From Planctomycetaceae bacterium (GTDB lineage: Bacteria; Planctomycetota; Planctomycetia; Pirellulales; Lacipirellulaceae), in assembly GCA_003233055.1 (NCBI GenBank), contig QIKP01000035.1, positions 1 to 39,150 of the forward strand: 39,150 nucleotides of DNA, in the 5' to 3' direction. Shown piece after piece: positions 15,017 through 23,519 of the stretch. Positions within the stretch are counted from its first letter, which is position 1, and each line of letters opens with the position of its first letter. The notes under the pieces were generated by a model. The model made no database searches. It saw nothing but the letters and a program-made list of their open reading frames with translations, and had not been told where the DNA came from. Made by a program: the position numbers and the translations under genes.

Positions 15017-16429
15017 ATGATCTATCCCCTCTACGCTGAAATTGGTTACCTTATCGCTGCGGTGCTGTTCATCCGTGGCATCAAGGGAATGACCCACCCG
15101 CGGACCGCCGTCCGGGGAAATCGCCTCGGTGCGCTCGGCATGTTGGTCGCCGTGTTGGTAACGGTCGTGCAGCTAAAGATGTTGCCGATTGGTTTCGCGC
15201 TCACCGGCATCGCGATTGGCGCGGCGGTTGGCTATCTTCTTGCCCTGCAAGTGCAGATGACACAGATGCCGCAACTCGTGGCCCTTTTCAACGGATTTGG
15301 CGGCGTCGCCTCCGTGCTGGTCGCTGGAGCGGCCGTCGCCGGCATGATACCGATGGCCACCGAAAAAACAGCCGAAGCGGGCGCCGTCGACCACCGGCTG
15401 GCCCTCTTCGCCGCAGCGGTTGCGGGACTCATCGGTGCGGTCACCTTCACCGGCTCGATAATCGCGGCGGGCAAACTGCAAGAACTAAAACTCTTCACGC
15501 GCCAGTGGAACATCCCCGGGCTGCCAATCATCAACGGTCTGTTGTTTGCCGTTTGCCTACTGCTGGTCATCTTGATGGGTACCGGTGCGACTTGGCCCTT
15601 CTGGCTCCTGGTGTTGCTAGCGCTGGCGCTTGGTAAACTGCTGGTCCTTCCGATCGGCGGGGCCGACATGCCGGTGGTGATCGCGCTGCTTAACAGCTAT
15701 TCCGGGCTGGCTGCGGCAGCCGCCGGATTTGTGACCAACAATAGCGTGCTGATCATTGCCGGCTCCCTGGTTGGTGCGAGTGGACTGATTCTCACGAGTA
15801 TCATGTGCAAAGCGATGAACCGGTCGCTCACCAATGTCCTCTTTGCCAAATTCGAGCCGGCAGTCGAAGGCCCCTCCGCCGACGACGTGTACGAAGGGAA
15901 AATCAAAGCGACCAGCGCCGACGAAGTCGCCATGCTACTCGACGGCGTGCAGCGGGTCGCTATCGTGCCGGGCTACGGCATGGCGGTGGCCCAGGCGCAG
16001 CACGCGGTGCGCGAGCTGGCGACGCAACTCGAAAAACGGGGCGTCACGGTCGAGTACGGTATCCACCCGGTCGCGGGGCGAATGCCGGGGCACATGAACG
16101 TGCTGCTCGCCGAGGCAGACGTCCCTTACGAGCAGCTCAAGGAGATGGATGAGATCAACCCGAGCTTCTCGCAAGTCGACGTGGCGATCGTTCTCGGCGC
16201 GAACGACGTGGTCAACCCACTCGCCATCACCGACCCGACGAGCCCGATCGCCGGGATGCCGATCTTAGAAGCCGCCAACGCCAGGACGGTCGTCATCATC
16301 AAGCGGAGCCTCTCCCCCGGCTTCGCCGGCATCCCCAACCCCCTCTTCGCCGCCGACAATTGCCTGATGCTCTTCGGCGACGGGAAGCAAGTGATGATCG
16401 ACCTGATCGCTGCGGTGAAAGAAAACTGA
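15017..16429 (+). CDS. pntB: NAD(P) transhydrogenase subunit beta
   Basis: A 470-residue subunit. The N-terminal half has about nine TM helices of domain II, including the block QMPQLVALFNGFGGVASVLV. The C-terminal NADP(H)-binding domain III (from about 290) has IVPGYGMAVAQAQHAVREL, GIHPVAGRMPGHMNVLLAEA and VVIIKRSLSPGFAGI, which contact the nucleotide. Together PntAA, PntAB and PntB make a complete enzyme that supplies NADPH for biosynthesis and thiol reduction. After the stop, GTAAC and GTTAC bracket a short loop followed by TTTT (about 16433-16456), a weak terminator candidate. Confidence 0.96.
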   Translation: MIYPLYAEIGYLIAAVLFIRGIKGMTHPRTAVRGNRLGALGMLVAVLVTVVQLKMLPIGFALTGIAIGAAVGYLLALQVQMTQMPQLVALFNGFGGVASVLVAGAAVAGMIPMATEKTAEAGAVDHRLALFAAAVAGLIGAVTFTGSIIAAGKLQELKLFTRQWNIPGLPIINGLLFAVCLLLVILMGTGATWPFWLLVLLALALGKLLVLPIGGADMPVVIALLNSYSGLAAAAAGFVTNNSVLIIAGSLVGASGLILTSIMCKAMNRSLTNVLFAKFEPAVEGPSADDVYEGKIKATSADEVAMLLDGVQRVAIVPGYGMAVAQAQHAVRELATQLEKRGVTVEYGIHPVAGRMPGHMNVLLAEADVPYEQLKEMDEINPSFSQVDVAIVLGANDVVNPLAITDPTSPIAGMPILEAANARTVVIIKRSLSPGFAGIPNPLFAADNCLMLFGDGKQVMIDLIAAVKEN

Positions 16430-16523
16430 GGGGTAACTGTGAACGGTTACGTTTTCCCGACCCTCCTGGACGAAAACAACGTGGCCCATTGCAGCCTCGC
16501 AGCCGTCCATTAAACTCACGCTC

Positions 16524-17639
16524 ATGGCAACGGACGGCACCCCGACACCGATTCTTACCAGCGATTGGAAGCAAGCGTTTCGCCGGCGGTTGCGCCGTTG
16601 GTACGCCAAGCATGAGCGGAATTTGCCGTGGCGCACCAGCCGCGATCCGTATCGGGTTTGGGTCAGTGAGGTGATGCTCCAGCAGACGCAGGTCGAGACA
16701 GTCCGGGCCTACTTTTCGCGATTCATGGCCGCGTTCCCCACGGTTTGTGACTTGGCCGCAGCGGACGAGCAGCAGGTGCTGCAACTTTGGGAGGGCCTCG
16801 GCTACTACCGGCGAGCTCGAGGGCTTCACGCGGCGGCCCAAATTATCGCCAGCGAGCTAGGAGGCCGGTTTCCCGATACGGTCCAGGAACTGAGGAAGCT
16901 CCCTGGCATCGGTCGCTACACGGCCGGTGCGATCGTCTCGATTGCGTACGACCGCCCGGCACCGATTCTCGAAGCCAACACGATTCGCCTGTTCGCCCGG
17001 CTGATCGCCCTCGGCGAAGACCCCACCAAGTCAGCCGGGCAAAAGGTTCTTTGGCAAGTGGCGGAAGAGCTGTTGCCGAGGAAAGAGATTTCGCAATTCA
17101 ACCAGGCACTGATGGAATTGGGCTCGCTGGTCTGCACGCCAAGGGCCCCCGACTGCGCGGCCTGTCCGGTCGCGACGCTTTGCGAGGCAGACCAGCAAGG
17201 CATCGTCGACCAACTACTTCCGACCACCAAGAAGACGGTTTACACCAAGTTGCACGAGGCGGCCGTCGTGGTGTCGAAGCGGGGCAAAGTACTTGTGCGT
17301 CAGTGCGGGCCGGACGAGCGCTGGGCCGGGCTGTGGGATTTCCCTCGGTTTGAGATCGAAAGCGAAGGTCCGCTCTTTTCCGAGCAGGAGATCGAAAACA
17401 AGCTCGCCCAACTGACCGGCATCCGGGTGAGGCTTGGTCCGTTACTCCAAACGATCCAGCATGGCGTGACGCGGTACCGGATTACGCTCGATTGCTACCA
17501 GGCCGAGCATCGCGCCGGGCGGCTAAAGTCAACGAACGGATCGCCGGCCAAGTGGGTGACGCCGGCGCAGCTTGCGGAGCTTCCGCTAAGCACCACGGGA
17601 CGGAAGATGGCGACGCTTGTCCGAGGTGCGTCCGACTAA
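16524..17639 (+). CDS. mutY: A/G-specific adenine glycosylase MutY
   Basis: A 371-residue base-excision repair enzyme that removes adenine opposite 8-oxoguanine. Visible parts are catalytic Glu49 in SEVMLQQTQVET, a helix-hairpin-helix LPGIGRYTAGA (126-136), a 4Fe-4S cluster with Cys204, Cys211, Cys214 and Cys220 (C-X6-C-X2-C-X5-C), and a C-terminal NUDIX-like domain (about 240-371) for 8-oxoG recognition. The usual LDGN motif containing the second catalytic Asp is replaced by LEAN, so Glu150 stands where E. coli has Asp138. All other features are intact, so I take the enzyme to be functional. The ATG at 16524 gives the normal N-terminus. It converges with mscS, six bases away. Confidence 0.94.
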   Translation: MATDGTPTPILTSDWKQAFRRRLRRWYAKHERNLPWRTSRDPYRVWVSEVMLQQTQVETVRAYFSRFMAAFPTVCDLAAADEQQVLQLWEGLGYYRRARGLHAAAQIIASELGGRFPDTVQELRKLPGIGRYTAGAIVSIAYDRPAPILEANTIRLFARLIALGEDPTKSAGQKVLWQVAEELLPRKEISQFNQALMELGSLVCTPRAPDCAACPVATLCEADQQGIVDQLLPTTKKTVYTKLHEAAVVVSKRGKVLVRQCGPDERWAGLWDFPRFEIESEGPLFSEQEIENKLAQLTGIRVRLGPLLQTIQHGVTRYRITLDCYQAEHRAGRLKSTNGSPAKWVTPAQLAELPLSTTGRKMATLVRGASD

Positions 17640-17645
17640 AAGGTT

Positions 17646-18590
17646 TCAAGCCGCCTGACCGGCCGCTGAAGCAACATCGCTGCCGGGGCGCATGTGGATG
17701 TCCATCTGCGGGAAGGGGATTTCGATGCCGGCCTCGTCGAGATGAATTTTTACTTGGCGAATCAGCGCTTGCTTCACGTCGAGATAATCGCTGGTCGGGC
17801 CCCAAACGCGAATCGACCAATCGACGCTCGAACCCCCCAGCCCCGCCAGCACGATGTCGGGCTCGGGATCACCCAGCGCGCCTTCGGTCGCATTGGCGGC
17901 TTCCGAAAGGACGTGTCGGGTATTGTCGATGTCGGCGGCGTAGTCGACGCCCACCTCGACATCAATCCGGCGCAATCGGTGGTAAGTGATGTTTTCGATC
18001 ACCGCACCGTAAATCTCGCTGTTCGGGATGATAATCCGTCGGTTGTCGAAGGTGTCGATGGTGGTAGTGAAGAGCTCAATCTCGTCGACCTTTCCCAGCT
18101 TGCCCGCGACATCGACCACGTCACCCACTTTGTAGGGACGAAAGACGAGCAGCATCGCCCCGGCAGCGAAGTTGGAGAGCGTTCCCTGAAACGCAAGGCC
18201 GACCGCAAAGCCGGCGGCACCAATCACGGCCGCAAAGCTGGTCGTCTCGACGCCAAACTTGCTGAGGCACATGAGTGCCGCGAGCATCAGGATGCTCCAC
18301 TTGGCGAATTTCGCCATGAAGAGCGTGAGTGTCTCATCGAATTTCAGCCGCTTGAGACTCGACCGCACGACGCTCGACGCCCAGCCGGCCAGTGTCCATG
18401 CCAAGGTGAGCAGTACCAGCACCAGCGCGACGCGCAGCCCCGCCCCCATGCCAATGGCTATCCATTCATTCGTGGCTAGGTCGAACTTGCCATGAAACAG
18501 TTTGTCGACCGCTTGTTCATAAAGCACTTCCGGCGGAAGTGCTGCCGAAGGGGCGGCGTTTGCTTCTGTAACTTGAGCAATTGGCAACAT
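17646..18590 (-). CDS. mscS: MscS-type mechanosensitive ion channel
   Basis: A 314-residue channel of the small-conductance family that opens under membrane tension and releases solutes on osmotic down-shock. It has three TM segments (about 44-68, 88-108 and 117-150). The pore helix TM3 is rich in Gly and Ala and has the signature VIGAAGFAVGLAFQGTLSNF, then AAGAMLLVFRPYKVGD. The cytoplasmic beta domain (NRRIIIPNSEIYGAVIENIT) and the alpha/beta vestibule end in IPFPQMDIH. The ATG at 18590 is supported by AAGGA seven bases upstream. It is a lone gene converging with mutY. Confidence 0.94.
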   Translation of the reverse strand: MLPIAQVTEANAAPSAALPPEVLYEQAVDKLFHGKFDLATNEWIAIGMGAGLRVALVLVLLTLAWTLAGWASSVVRSSLKRLKFDETLTLFMAKFAKWSILMLAALMCLSKFGVETTSFAAVIGAAGFAVGLAFQGTLSNFAAGAMLLVFRPYKVGDVVDVAGKLGKVDEIELFTTTIDTFDNRRIIIPNSEIYGAVIENITYHRLRRIDVEVGVDYAADIDNTRHVLSEAANATEGALGDPEPDIVLAGLGGSSVDWSIRVWGPTSDYLDVKQALIRQVKIHLDEAGIEIPFPQMDIHMRPGSDVASAAGQAA

Positions 18591-18667
18591 GGGGAGTCCT
18601 TAGGGAGTCACGAGCGCGTCGTACGAATGGCGCAATTAGCAAAAGAAGCTTAGGCAACGCAACAGCA

Positions 18668-18722
18668 GCCGACGAGCTACGCCTCGCCGGGTAGGCGTCT
18701 CGACGAGGCATAGCTCGTCGGC
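18668..18722. repeat. REP-like hairpin family B, copy 1 (downstream of trpC)
   Basis: GCCGACGAGCTACGCCTCG at 18668-18686 pairs with CGAGGCATAGCTCGTCGGC at 18704-18722: a 19-bp stem with one mismatch and a 17-base loop. It abuts the trpC stop codon. It may end the trpC transcript, although there is no T-run. Confidence 0.8.
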
Positions 18723-19513
18723 TATTGGGGATCGTGACCCAGGAGACGATCGACGGCGGCCCCGATATGGGGTTGCCGCATGAGCGATTCGCCGACCAGG
18801 ATCGCATCGACGCCCGCCTCTTCAAGCTTGCAGACGTCGTCGCGGGTTCGGATGCCGCTTTCGCCGACGAGCAAGCGGTCTGCTGGGACCTGCTTGCGGA
18901 TTGCTAGCGTGCGGGAGAGATCGACCTGGAAGGTCTGTAAATCGCGGTTGTTCACACCGATCACTCGTGCGCCGGCGTCGAGCACCGCGTCCAAATTCTC
19001 CGGTTCGTAAAGCTCCACCAACGGCGTGAGTCCCAATTCACAGGCGGCGGCGTGTAGGCGGGCGAGCGTCTGGGGGTCGAGGCATTCGGCAATCAGTAGC
19101 ACCCCGTCCGCCCCGGCCGCCCTCGCTTCGAGGAGCTGGTATTCGTCCAAGATAAAGTCTTTTCGCAGCACCGGAATATTTACCACCGCACGAACGGCAC
19201 GAAGGTAGTCGAGGTGCCCCTGAAAGTAGTTCTCGTCGGTGAGCACGCTGAGGCAAGTCGCCCCATGCTGCTCGTAGGTCTGGGCGATGGCGACCGGGTC
19301 GAAGTCGTCGCGAATGACCCCAGCCGAGGGGCTCGCTTTTTTGATCTCGGCAATGAGCCGAATCGGCCCTGGCGTGGCGAGCGCAGCGTGGAAATCTCGC
19401 ACGGGCGGCGCATCGGCAACTTGGCGGCGGAGTTCCGTCGCTGGTCGAGCTGCCTTCGCGGCGGCAATCTCCAGGCGTTTGGTAGCGACAATTTCGTCAA
19501 GAATCGTGAGCAT
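18722..19513 (-). CDS. trpC: indole-3-glycerol phosphate synthase
   Basis: A 263-residue (beta/alpha)8 enzyme that closes the indole ring, making indole-3-glycerol phosphate from CdRP in tryptophan synthesis. Family motifs are EIKKASPSAGVI (catalytic Lys), VLRKDFILDEYQ (second Lys and Asp), LIAECLD, GVNNRDLQTFQVDL and LLVGESGI. Its length is typical of a monofunctional TrpC. No other trp gene is nearby, so the pathway is dispersed. The ATG at 19513 gives the usual MLTILDEIVATKR start without a Shine-Dalgarno site. Palindromic repeats of the same family lie immediately on both sides. Confidence 0.95.
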   Translation of the reverse strand: MLTILDEIVATKRLEIAAAKAARPATELRRQVADAPPVRDFHAALATPGPIRLIAEIKKASPSAGVIRDDFDPVAIAQTYEQHGATCLSVLTDENYFQGHLDYLRAVRAVVNIPVLRKDFILDEYQLLEARAAGADGVLLIAECLDPQTLARLHAAACELGLTPLVELYEPENLDAVLDAGARVIGVNNRDLQTFQVDLSRTLAIRKQVPADRLLVGESGIRTRDDVCKLEEAGVDAILVGESLMRQPHIGAAVDRLLGHDPQ

Positions 19514-19540
19514 GCAGACAAGATAGCAGGAATGGGAATA

Positions 19541-19640
19541 GCCGACGAGCTACGCCTCGTCGGATCGCCCCCCAGACGAGGCGTAGCTCGTCAGCTATTC
19601 AGCGAGGGTAGCTCGTCGACTATTCAGCGAGGCGTAGCCC
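19541..19640. repeat. REP-like hairpin family B, copy 2 plus degenerate tandem copies
   Basis: A 21-bp inverted repeat: the 5' arm at 19541-19561 starts GCCGACGAGC, the 3' arm is at 19575-19595, with one mismatch and a 13-base loop. Two half-copies follow in tandem, each starting CTATTCAGCGAGG, at about 19595-19619 and 19620-19640. It lies upstream of trpC and before the fumC promoter region. Confidence 0.8.
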
Positions 19641-19642
19641 AT

Positions 19643-19650
19643 TGCTAGCA
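19643..19650. promoter_or_regulatory. palindromic octamer TGCTAGCA, copy 3
   Basis: Exact octamer just upstream of the candidate fumC promoter. With copy 4 it brackets that promoter; the two centres are 66 bases apart. Confidence 0.35.
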
Positions 19651-19662
19651 GAATTTGCCATT

Positions 19663-19689
19663 TTGCCCATTGGCCGAAGTCCCTATGAT
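19663..19689 (+). promoter_or_regulatory. candidate fumC promoter
   Basis: TATGAT at 19684-19689 matches the -10 consensus at five of six positions. TTGCCC at 19663-19668 could be the -35 with a short 15-base spacer. The leader to the fumC ATG would be about 85 bases. Moderate support at best. Confidence 0.4.
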
Positions 19690-19708
19690 CGGCGCGCCAT
19701 AAAATGCG

Positions 19709-19716
19709 TGCTAGCA
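19709..19716. promoter_or_regulatory. palindromic octamer TGCTAGCA, copy 4
   Basis: Exact octamer about 13 bases past the expected fumC transcription start. It is a possible operator half with copy 3. Confidence 0.35.
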
Positions 19717-19781
19717 TGTCCGGTTTCCCGGCCCGAGGACGGGCGGGCTCCCACGCATCGCATGAAAACATGAGAAACGCC

Positions 19782-21188
19782 ATGACAAAATTCCGCACCG
19801 AACGCGACACGATGGGCCCCATGCAGGTGCCGGAGGACGCACTTTATGGGGCGTCGACCGCCCGGGCTGTCGAGAATTTTCCGATCGCCCTGGAGCCGGT
19901 CCCCTGTTCAGTGATTCATGCCTTTGGCCATTTGAAGGCCGCTTGCGCGCAGGCGAATCTTGATCTGGGCAAGCTCGATGCGAAGCGCGCCGCGGCGATC
20001 ATCGCCGCAGCGAACGAAATTGCCGCTGGCGAACATGACGAGCATTTCCCGGTCGACATCTACCAAACCGGTTCGGGGACGTCGACCAACATGAACGCCA
20101 ACGAGGTAATTGCCAACCTGGCAAACAAGGCGCTCGGTCTGAGCGAAGGGGACGATGCTGCCGTTCACCCGAACGACCATGTGAACATGGGGCAGTCCTC
20201 CAACGATACTTTTCCGACCGCGATGCACATCGCGGGGGCTTTGTCGCTTGATAGGCAGGTTGGGCCGGCGCTGGCGCGACTGGCGAAGTCGCTCGACGGC
20301 CGGGCCAAGGAATGGGACGACCTGATCAAGATCGGTCGTACGCACTTGATGGACGCCACGCCAATCCGTGTTGGGCAGGTCTTCGCCGGGTACGCCGCGC
20401 AGGCAAAGTACTGCAAGATACGCTCGGGACGTGCCCTGGCGCGCCTTCTCGAAAACATGCCGATCGGCGGAACCGCCGTCGGCACCGGCATCAACACGCA
20501 TCCCGATTTTGCGGGCCGCGTTTGCCAGGCACTTACCGCCGCGCTGGAGCTGGAATTTCAAGAGGCCGACAACCATGTCGAAGCCCAGGCGGCGAAGGAC
20601 TCGTTTGTCGAATCGCATGGCCAACTCAAAACGATTGCCGTTTCCCTTTCCAAGATCGCCAACGACATCCGCCATCTGGGCAGCGGGCCGCGGTGTGGGC
20701 TGGGAGAATTGAACCTGCCGGCGATTCAGCCTGGGTCGTCGATCATGCCAGGCAAGGTGAACCCGGTGATTTGCGAGAGCGTGATGCAGGTTGCTTGCCG
20801 AGTGGTGGGCAACGACGCGACCGTGACCACCGCAAGCATGGGCGGGATTGGTTCGATCTTTGAGCTAAACGTCGCGATGCCGGTGATGATCGATGCTTTC
20901 CTCGAATCGACCAAACTGCTGGCGAATGTTTCCAACGTGGTGGTCGACAAACTGCTGACAGGGCTCACGGTCAACGAACAGCGGTGTGCGGAACTGATCG
21001 AGCAATCGCTGATGACGATCACGTCGCTCGCGCCGAAGATTGGCTATGAAAAGGCGGCCAAGCTGGCGAAGCAGGCCCTGGCTGAAGGAAAGACGATACG
21101 CGAGTTGTGCCTAGCAGAGAAGGTGTTGCCAGCCGAAGAGATCGACGCGGCCCTGGAGCCTCGCCAACAAACCGAACCAACCGCATGA
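19782..21188 (+). CDS. fumC: class II fumarate hydratase
   Basis: A 468-residue TCA-cycle enzyme interconverting fumarate and malate without an iron-sulfur cluster. It shows TGSGTSTNMNANEVIAN, the catalytic-site block GRTHLMDATPIRVGQ and the superfamily signature GSSIMPGKVNP. The length fits FumC; aspartase and argininosuccinate lyase relatives differ in these blocks. I prefer the ATG at 19782 (MTKFRTERDTMGPMQV), which matches the family start; in-frame ATGs at 19770 and 19716 are alternatives. The downstream TPR gene follows closely and a potential ATG overlaps the fumC TGA, so they may be cotranscribed. Confidence 0.95.
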   Translation: MTKFRTERDTMGPMQVPEDALYGASTARAVENFPIALEPVPCSVIHAFGHLKAACAQANLDLGKLDAKRAAAIIAAANEIAAGEHDEHFPVDIYQTGSGTSTNMNANEVIANLANKALGLSEGDDAAVHPNDHVNMGQSSNDTFPTAMHIAGALSLDRQVGPALARLAKSLDGRAKEWDDLIKIGRTHLMDATPIRVGQVFAGYAAQAKYCKIRSGRALARLLENMPIGGTAVGTGINTHPDFAGRVCQALTAALELEFQEADNHVEAQAAKDSFVESHGQLKTIAVSLSKIANDIRHLGSGPRCGLGELNLPAIQPGSSIMPGKVNPVICESVMQVACRVVGNDATVTTASMGGIGSIFELNVAMPVMIDAFLESTKLLANVSNVVVDKLLTGLTVNEQRCAELIEQSLMTITSLAPKIGYEKAAKLAKQALAEGKTIRELCLAEKVLPAEEIDAALEPRQQTEPTA

Positions 21189-21256
21189 AGTCGTGTTCCT
21201 TGGAAAAGGTGAACGGCATGCTAAGCCACGAAGGGATACGTGGAGAGGTGATAGTG

Positions 21257-22522
21257 ATGATGAACAAGGATGTTGAATATCGTTCGCAATCCCGACCAAT
21301 CTTGGTCGGGGCTGTCGCGCTGCTTTGGATCGTGACGACCGCGCAATTTTCTCTCGCGGAAACGGCGGAGCTTGCGCAGCCATGGTCGCTTGTTCTTCCG
21401 GGAGCTGAGGGCGATTTGCCCACCTTGACCAGGAGACGAAACGAGACGCCCCTCGCGGAGCCCCCGGGAGAGGCCATCTTGGTAGACGACTCCGAGGGGA
21501 GCGACACCGGGGTCACCGGGGCTCGGTTTGCACTCGCCACCACTCCGGTCGAGGTCGCCCCGACGCGAGCTGCCGAGCTACTCGCTTCGGCTCGCCAAGG
21601 GGCGGTTGTGGCCAAGTCGGCAGGCGACCTGAACGATGTTATCGAGCAGTGCCGTCGCGCGCTGGACGAAAACCCCAACACGATCACTGCAAAAGGACTT
21701 CACCGACTGGCCGCGTGGGCCTCCAATCGCCGTGGCGAACTATTGGCCAAAGCGGGGGACGATCATGCGGCATTCGAGCAATTCCAAAACGCGATCACCC
21801 ATGATCCGGCCTGCTGGGAAGCACTGCACAACCGGGGCGTGACGCTTGCCCGTTATTCGCAGACGACTGATGCGCTGGCCGATTTCAACCAAGTGGTCTT
21901 GCTCGCCCCCCAGTTTTCCGTCGCACGCCAAAACCGAGGAGAGATCCATCGCCAGCTCGGCCGATGGAAGGATGCGATTGCCGACTACACCGTTGCGATC
22001 GAGCGAACGCCGAACGACGCGATGCTCTACGCGGCTCGAGGACATGCTTGGCGGCAGCTCGGGAACACTCACAAGGCGGCCAACGATTACGGACAGGCGA
22101 TTCAGCTTGATGGCACGTTAGCCGAGGCTTACGCGGGCCGAGGGAATTTGTTTGCCGGAGAAGGTTACTTCGAGCAAGCGGTCGAAGATTTCAAGAAGGC
22201 GCTCGAGTACGATGCCCGTTCGGCGGTGATCTACAAGAGTGTCGCCTGGCTACTGTCGACCTGTCCGCAGAGTGAGTTTCGCAGCCGATCGAAAGGGCTT
22301 GAAGCGGCCGACCGAGTGCGACAACTAATGGGAGAAGAAGACCCGATGGTGCTTGACCTCCTCGCTGCGGCCCACGCCAACGCGGGCAAATTCCGCGAAG
22401 CGATCGCCTTCGAGCAGCGGGCGATTCTACTGGCGGGCGTGGAAGAAAATTTCGCCTTCAAACAGCGTCTCGAGCTTTACCGCAGTGGCAAACCCTTTCG
22501 CACCCCGAAAATTACGAGGTGA
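21257..22522 (+). CDS. exported tetratricopeptide-repeat protein
   Basis: A 421-residue protein. The N-terminal segment has a hydrophobic core (ILVGAVALLWIVTTAQFSLA) that fits a Sec signal peptide with cleavage after SLA. After a spacer come about six TPR-like helix pairs from about 115, for example WEALHNRGVTLARYSQTTDA, ARQNRGEIHRQLGRWKDAIA, YAARGHAWRQLGNTHKAAND and AYAGRGNLFAGEGYFEQAVE. TPRs build protein-binding scaffolds; the partner is unknown. I chose the ATG at 21257 because GGAGAGG lies eight bases upstream and it gives a clean signal peptide. An ATG at 21185 overlapping the fumC stop (ATGA) and another at 21218 are alternatives. Confidence 0.8.
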   Translation: MMNKDVEYRSQSRPILVGAVALLWIVTTAQFSLAETAELAQPWSLVLPGAEGDLPTLTRRRNETPLAEPPGEAILVDDSEGSDTGVTGARFALATTPVEVAPTRAAELLASARQGAVVAKSAGDLNDVIEQCRRALDENPNTITAKGLHRLAAWASNRRGELLAKAGDDHAAFEQFQNAITHDPACWEALHNRGVTLARYSQTTDALADFNQVVLLAPQFSVARQNRGEIHRQLGRWKDAIADYTVAIERTPNDAMLYAARGHAWRQLGNTHKAANDYGQAIQLDGTLAEAYAGRGNLFAGEGYFEQAVEDFKKALEYDARSAVIYKSVAWLLSTCPQSEFRSRSKGLEAADRVRQLMGEEDPMVLDLLAAAHANAGKFREAIAFEQRAILLAGVEENFAFKQRLELYRSGKPFRTPKITR

Positions 22523-22558
22523 CCAACGACGGTCGTCGATCGCCCACGAGACCGCTCG

Positions 22559-23458
22559 CTAATCGCACCAGGCGTAGCGAAGGATGCAGTAGAGCGCGCG
22601 AAGGCCATCCCCCAGGTGGATCTTTTTGCCTTCTTCGTAGCCTCGCCCGGAGTAACGGATAGGGACTTCGACGAATCGGCACTTCCGTCGGGCGAGCTTT
22701 GCCGTGAATTCGGGCTCGAACCCAAACCGCTTCTCTCGAAGGACCATCCCGCGGAGGGCTCCACGGCGGAAGACTTTGTAGCAAGTCTCCATATCGGTCA
22801 GCCGGAGCCTGGTCGTGGTGTTGGAGAGCCAGGTCAGTGCCGCGTTGCCGAAGCGATGAATCCACGACGGGTCTTGTCGGGCGTTTTCCAAGAATCGCGA
22901 TCCGTACACGACGTCGGCTTCGTTTCGCTCGATCGGGGCGAGCAGCTTTTCGTAGTCGGCCGGGTTGTACTCCAGGTCGGCATCTTGGATCAGCACTACG
23001 TCACCCGTCACGTGGGCGAACGCCGTTTGTAGGGCAGCACCTTTTCCTTTGTTGTAGCCATGCATCACGACGCGAATATCCGGCTCTCGGGCTAGCTCTA
23101 GCAAGAGATCGCGGGTGCCATCGGTGCTCGCGTCGTCGACGATCACGATTTGATGATGGCAGTTGGCGGCCTGGACGCGGCTAACAATTTCGCGAATGGT
23201 CTTTTGTTCGTTATAGACAGGAATAACGATCGAGACTTTCAACGCCATCCGTTTTGTAGGCGAGGAGGCCGGGGTCTCCACGATTCCCTGTTCGCGGTCC
23301 AATGCTGCGAGGCCTGCTTCGGCAACATCGATCGCCGCGAGCATCCGGTCCCGCCGGGCGGCATCGATCGCCGAGCGCCCGACGCTCGTCGAAGAGGAAG
23401 GGAGGGGTGCGGCATCGGTTGGCAGCGTTTCGGCAGTGGGAGGCTTGGGAGTTGGCAT
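22559..23458 (-). CDS. family 2 glycosyltransferase (dolichyl-phosphate-mannose-synthase-like)
   Basis: The GT-A domain begins at about residue 71 with LKVSIVIPVYNEQKTI. It has the nucleotide-sugar-binding block VIVDDASTDGT and the metal-binding DADLEY, then YGSRFLE and a C-terminal part with GFEPEFTAKLARRKCRFVEV, typical of DPM1/undecaprenyl-phosphate sugar transferases. There are no C-terminal TM helices. It probably moves a sugar from a nucleotide carrier to a polyprenyl phosphate or to a cell-surface glycan. The first 70 residues are Pro/Thr/Ser/Ala-rich and not part of the fold. An ATG at 23248 would give a protein of 229 residues with a normal GT-A start, so the true start is uncertain. 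The upstream gene is a polytopic membrane protein, a plausible partner. Confidence 0.87.
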   Translation of the reverse strand: MPTPKPPTAETLPTDAAPLPSSSTSVGRSAIDAARRDRMLAAIDVAEAGLAALDREQGIVETPASSPTKRMALKVSIVIPVYNEQKTIREIVSRVQAANCHHQIVIVDDASTDGTRDLLLELAREPDIRVVMHGYNKGKGAALQTAFAHVTGDVVLIQDADLEYNPADYEKLLAPIERNEADVVYGSRFLENARQDPSWIHRFGNAALTWLSNTTTRLRLTDMETCYKVFRRGALRGMVLREKRFGFEPEFTAKLARRKCRFVEVPIRYSGRGYEEGKKIHLGDGLRALYCILRYAWCD

Positions 23459-23519
23459 GTCGGTTCGTTGGTCTCTTTCTATGCGGCGGAGCTTGCTATT
23501 CGGCGAAGTGAGCGTCTCC

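Noticed and set aside
16433..16456. Intrinsic terminator after pntB
   Set aside because: The stem is only five weak base pairs with four T residues; too poor to list as a feature.
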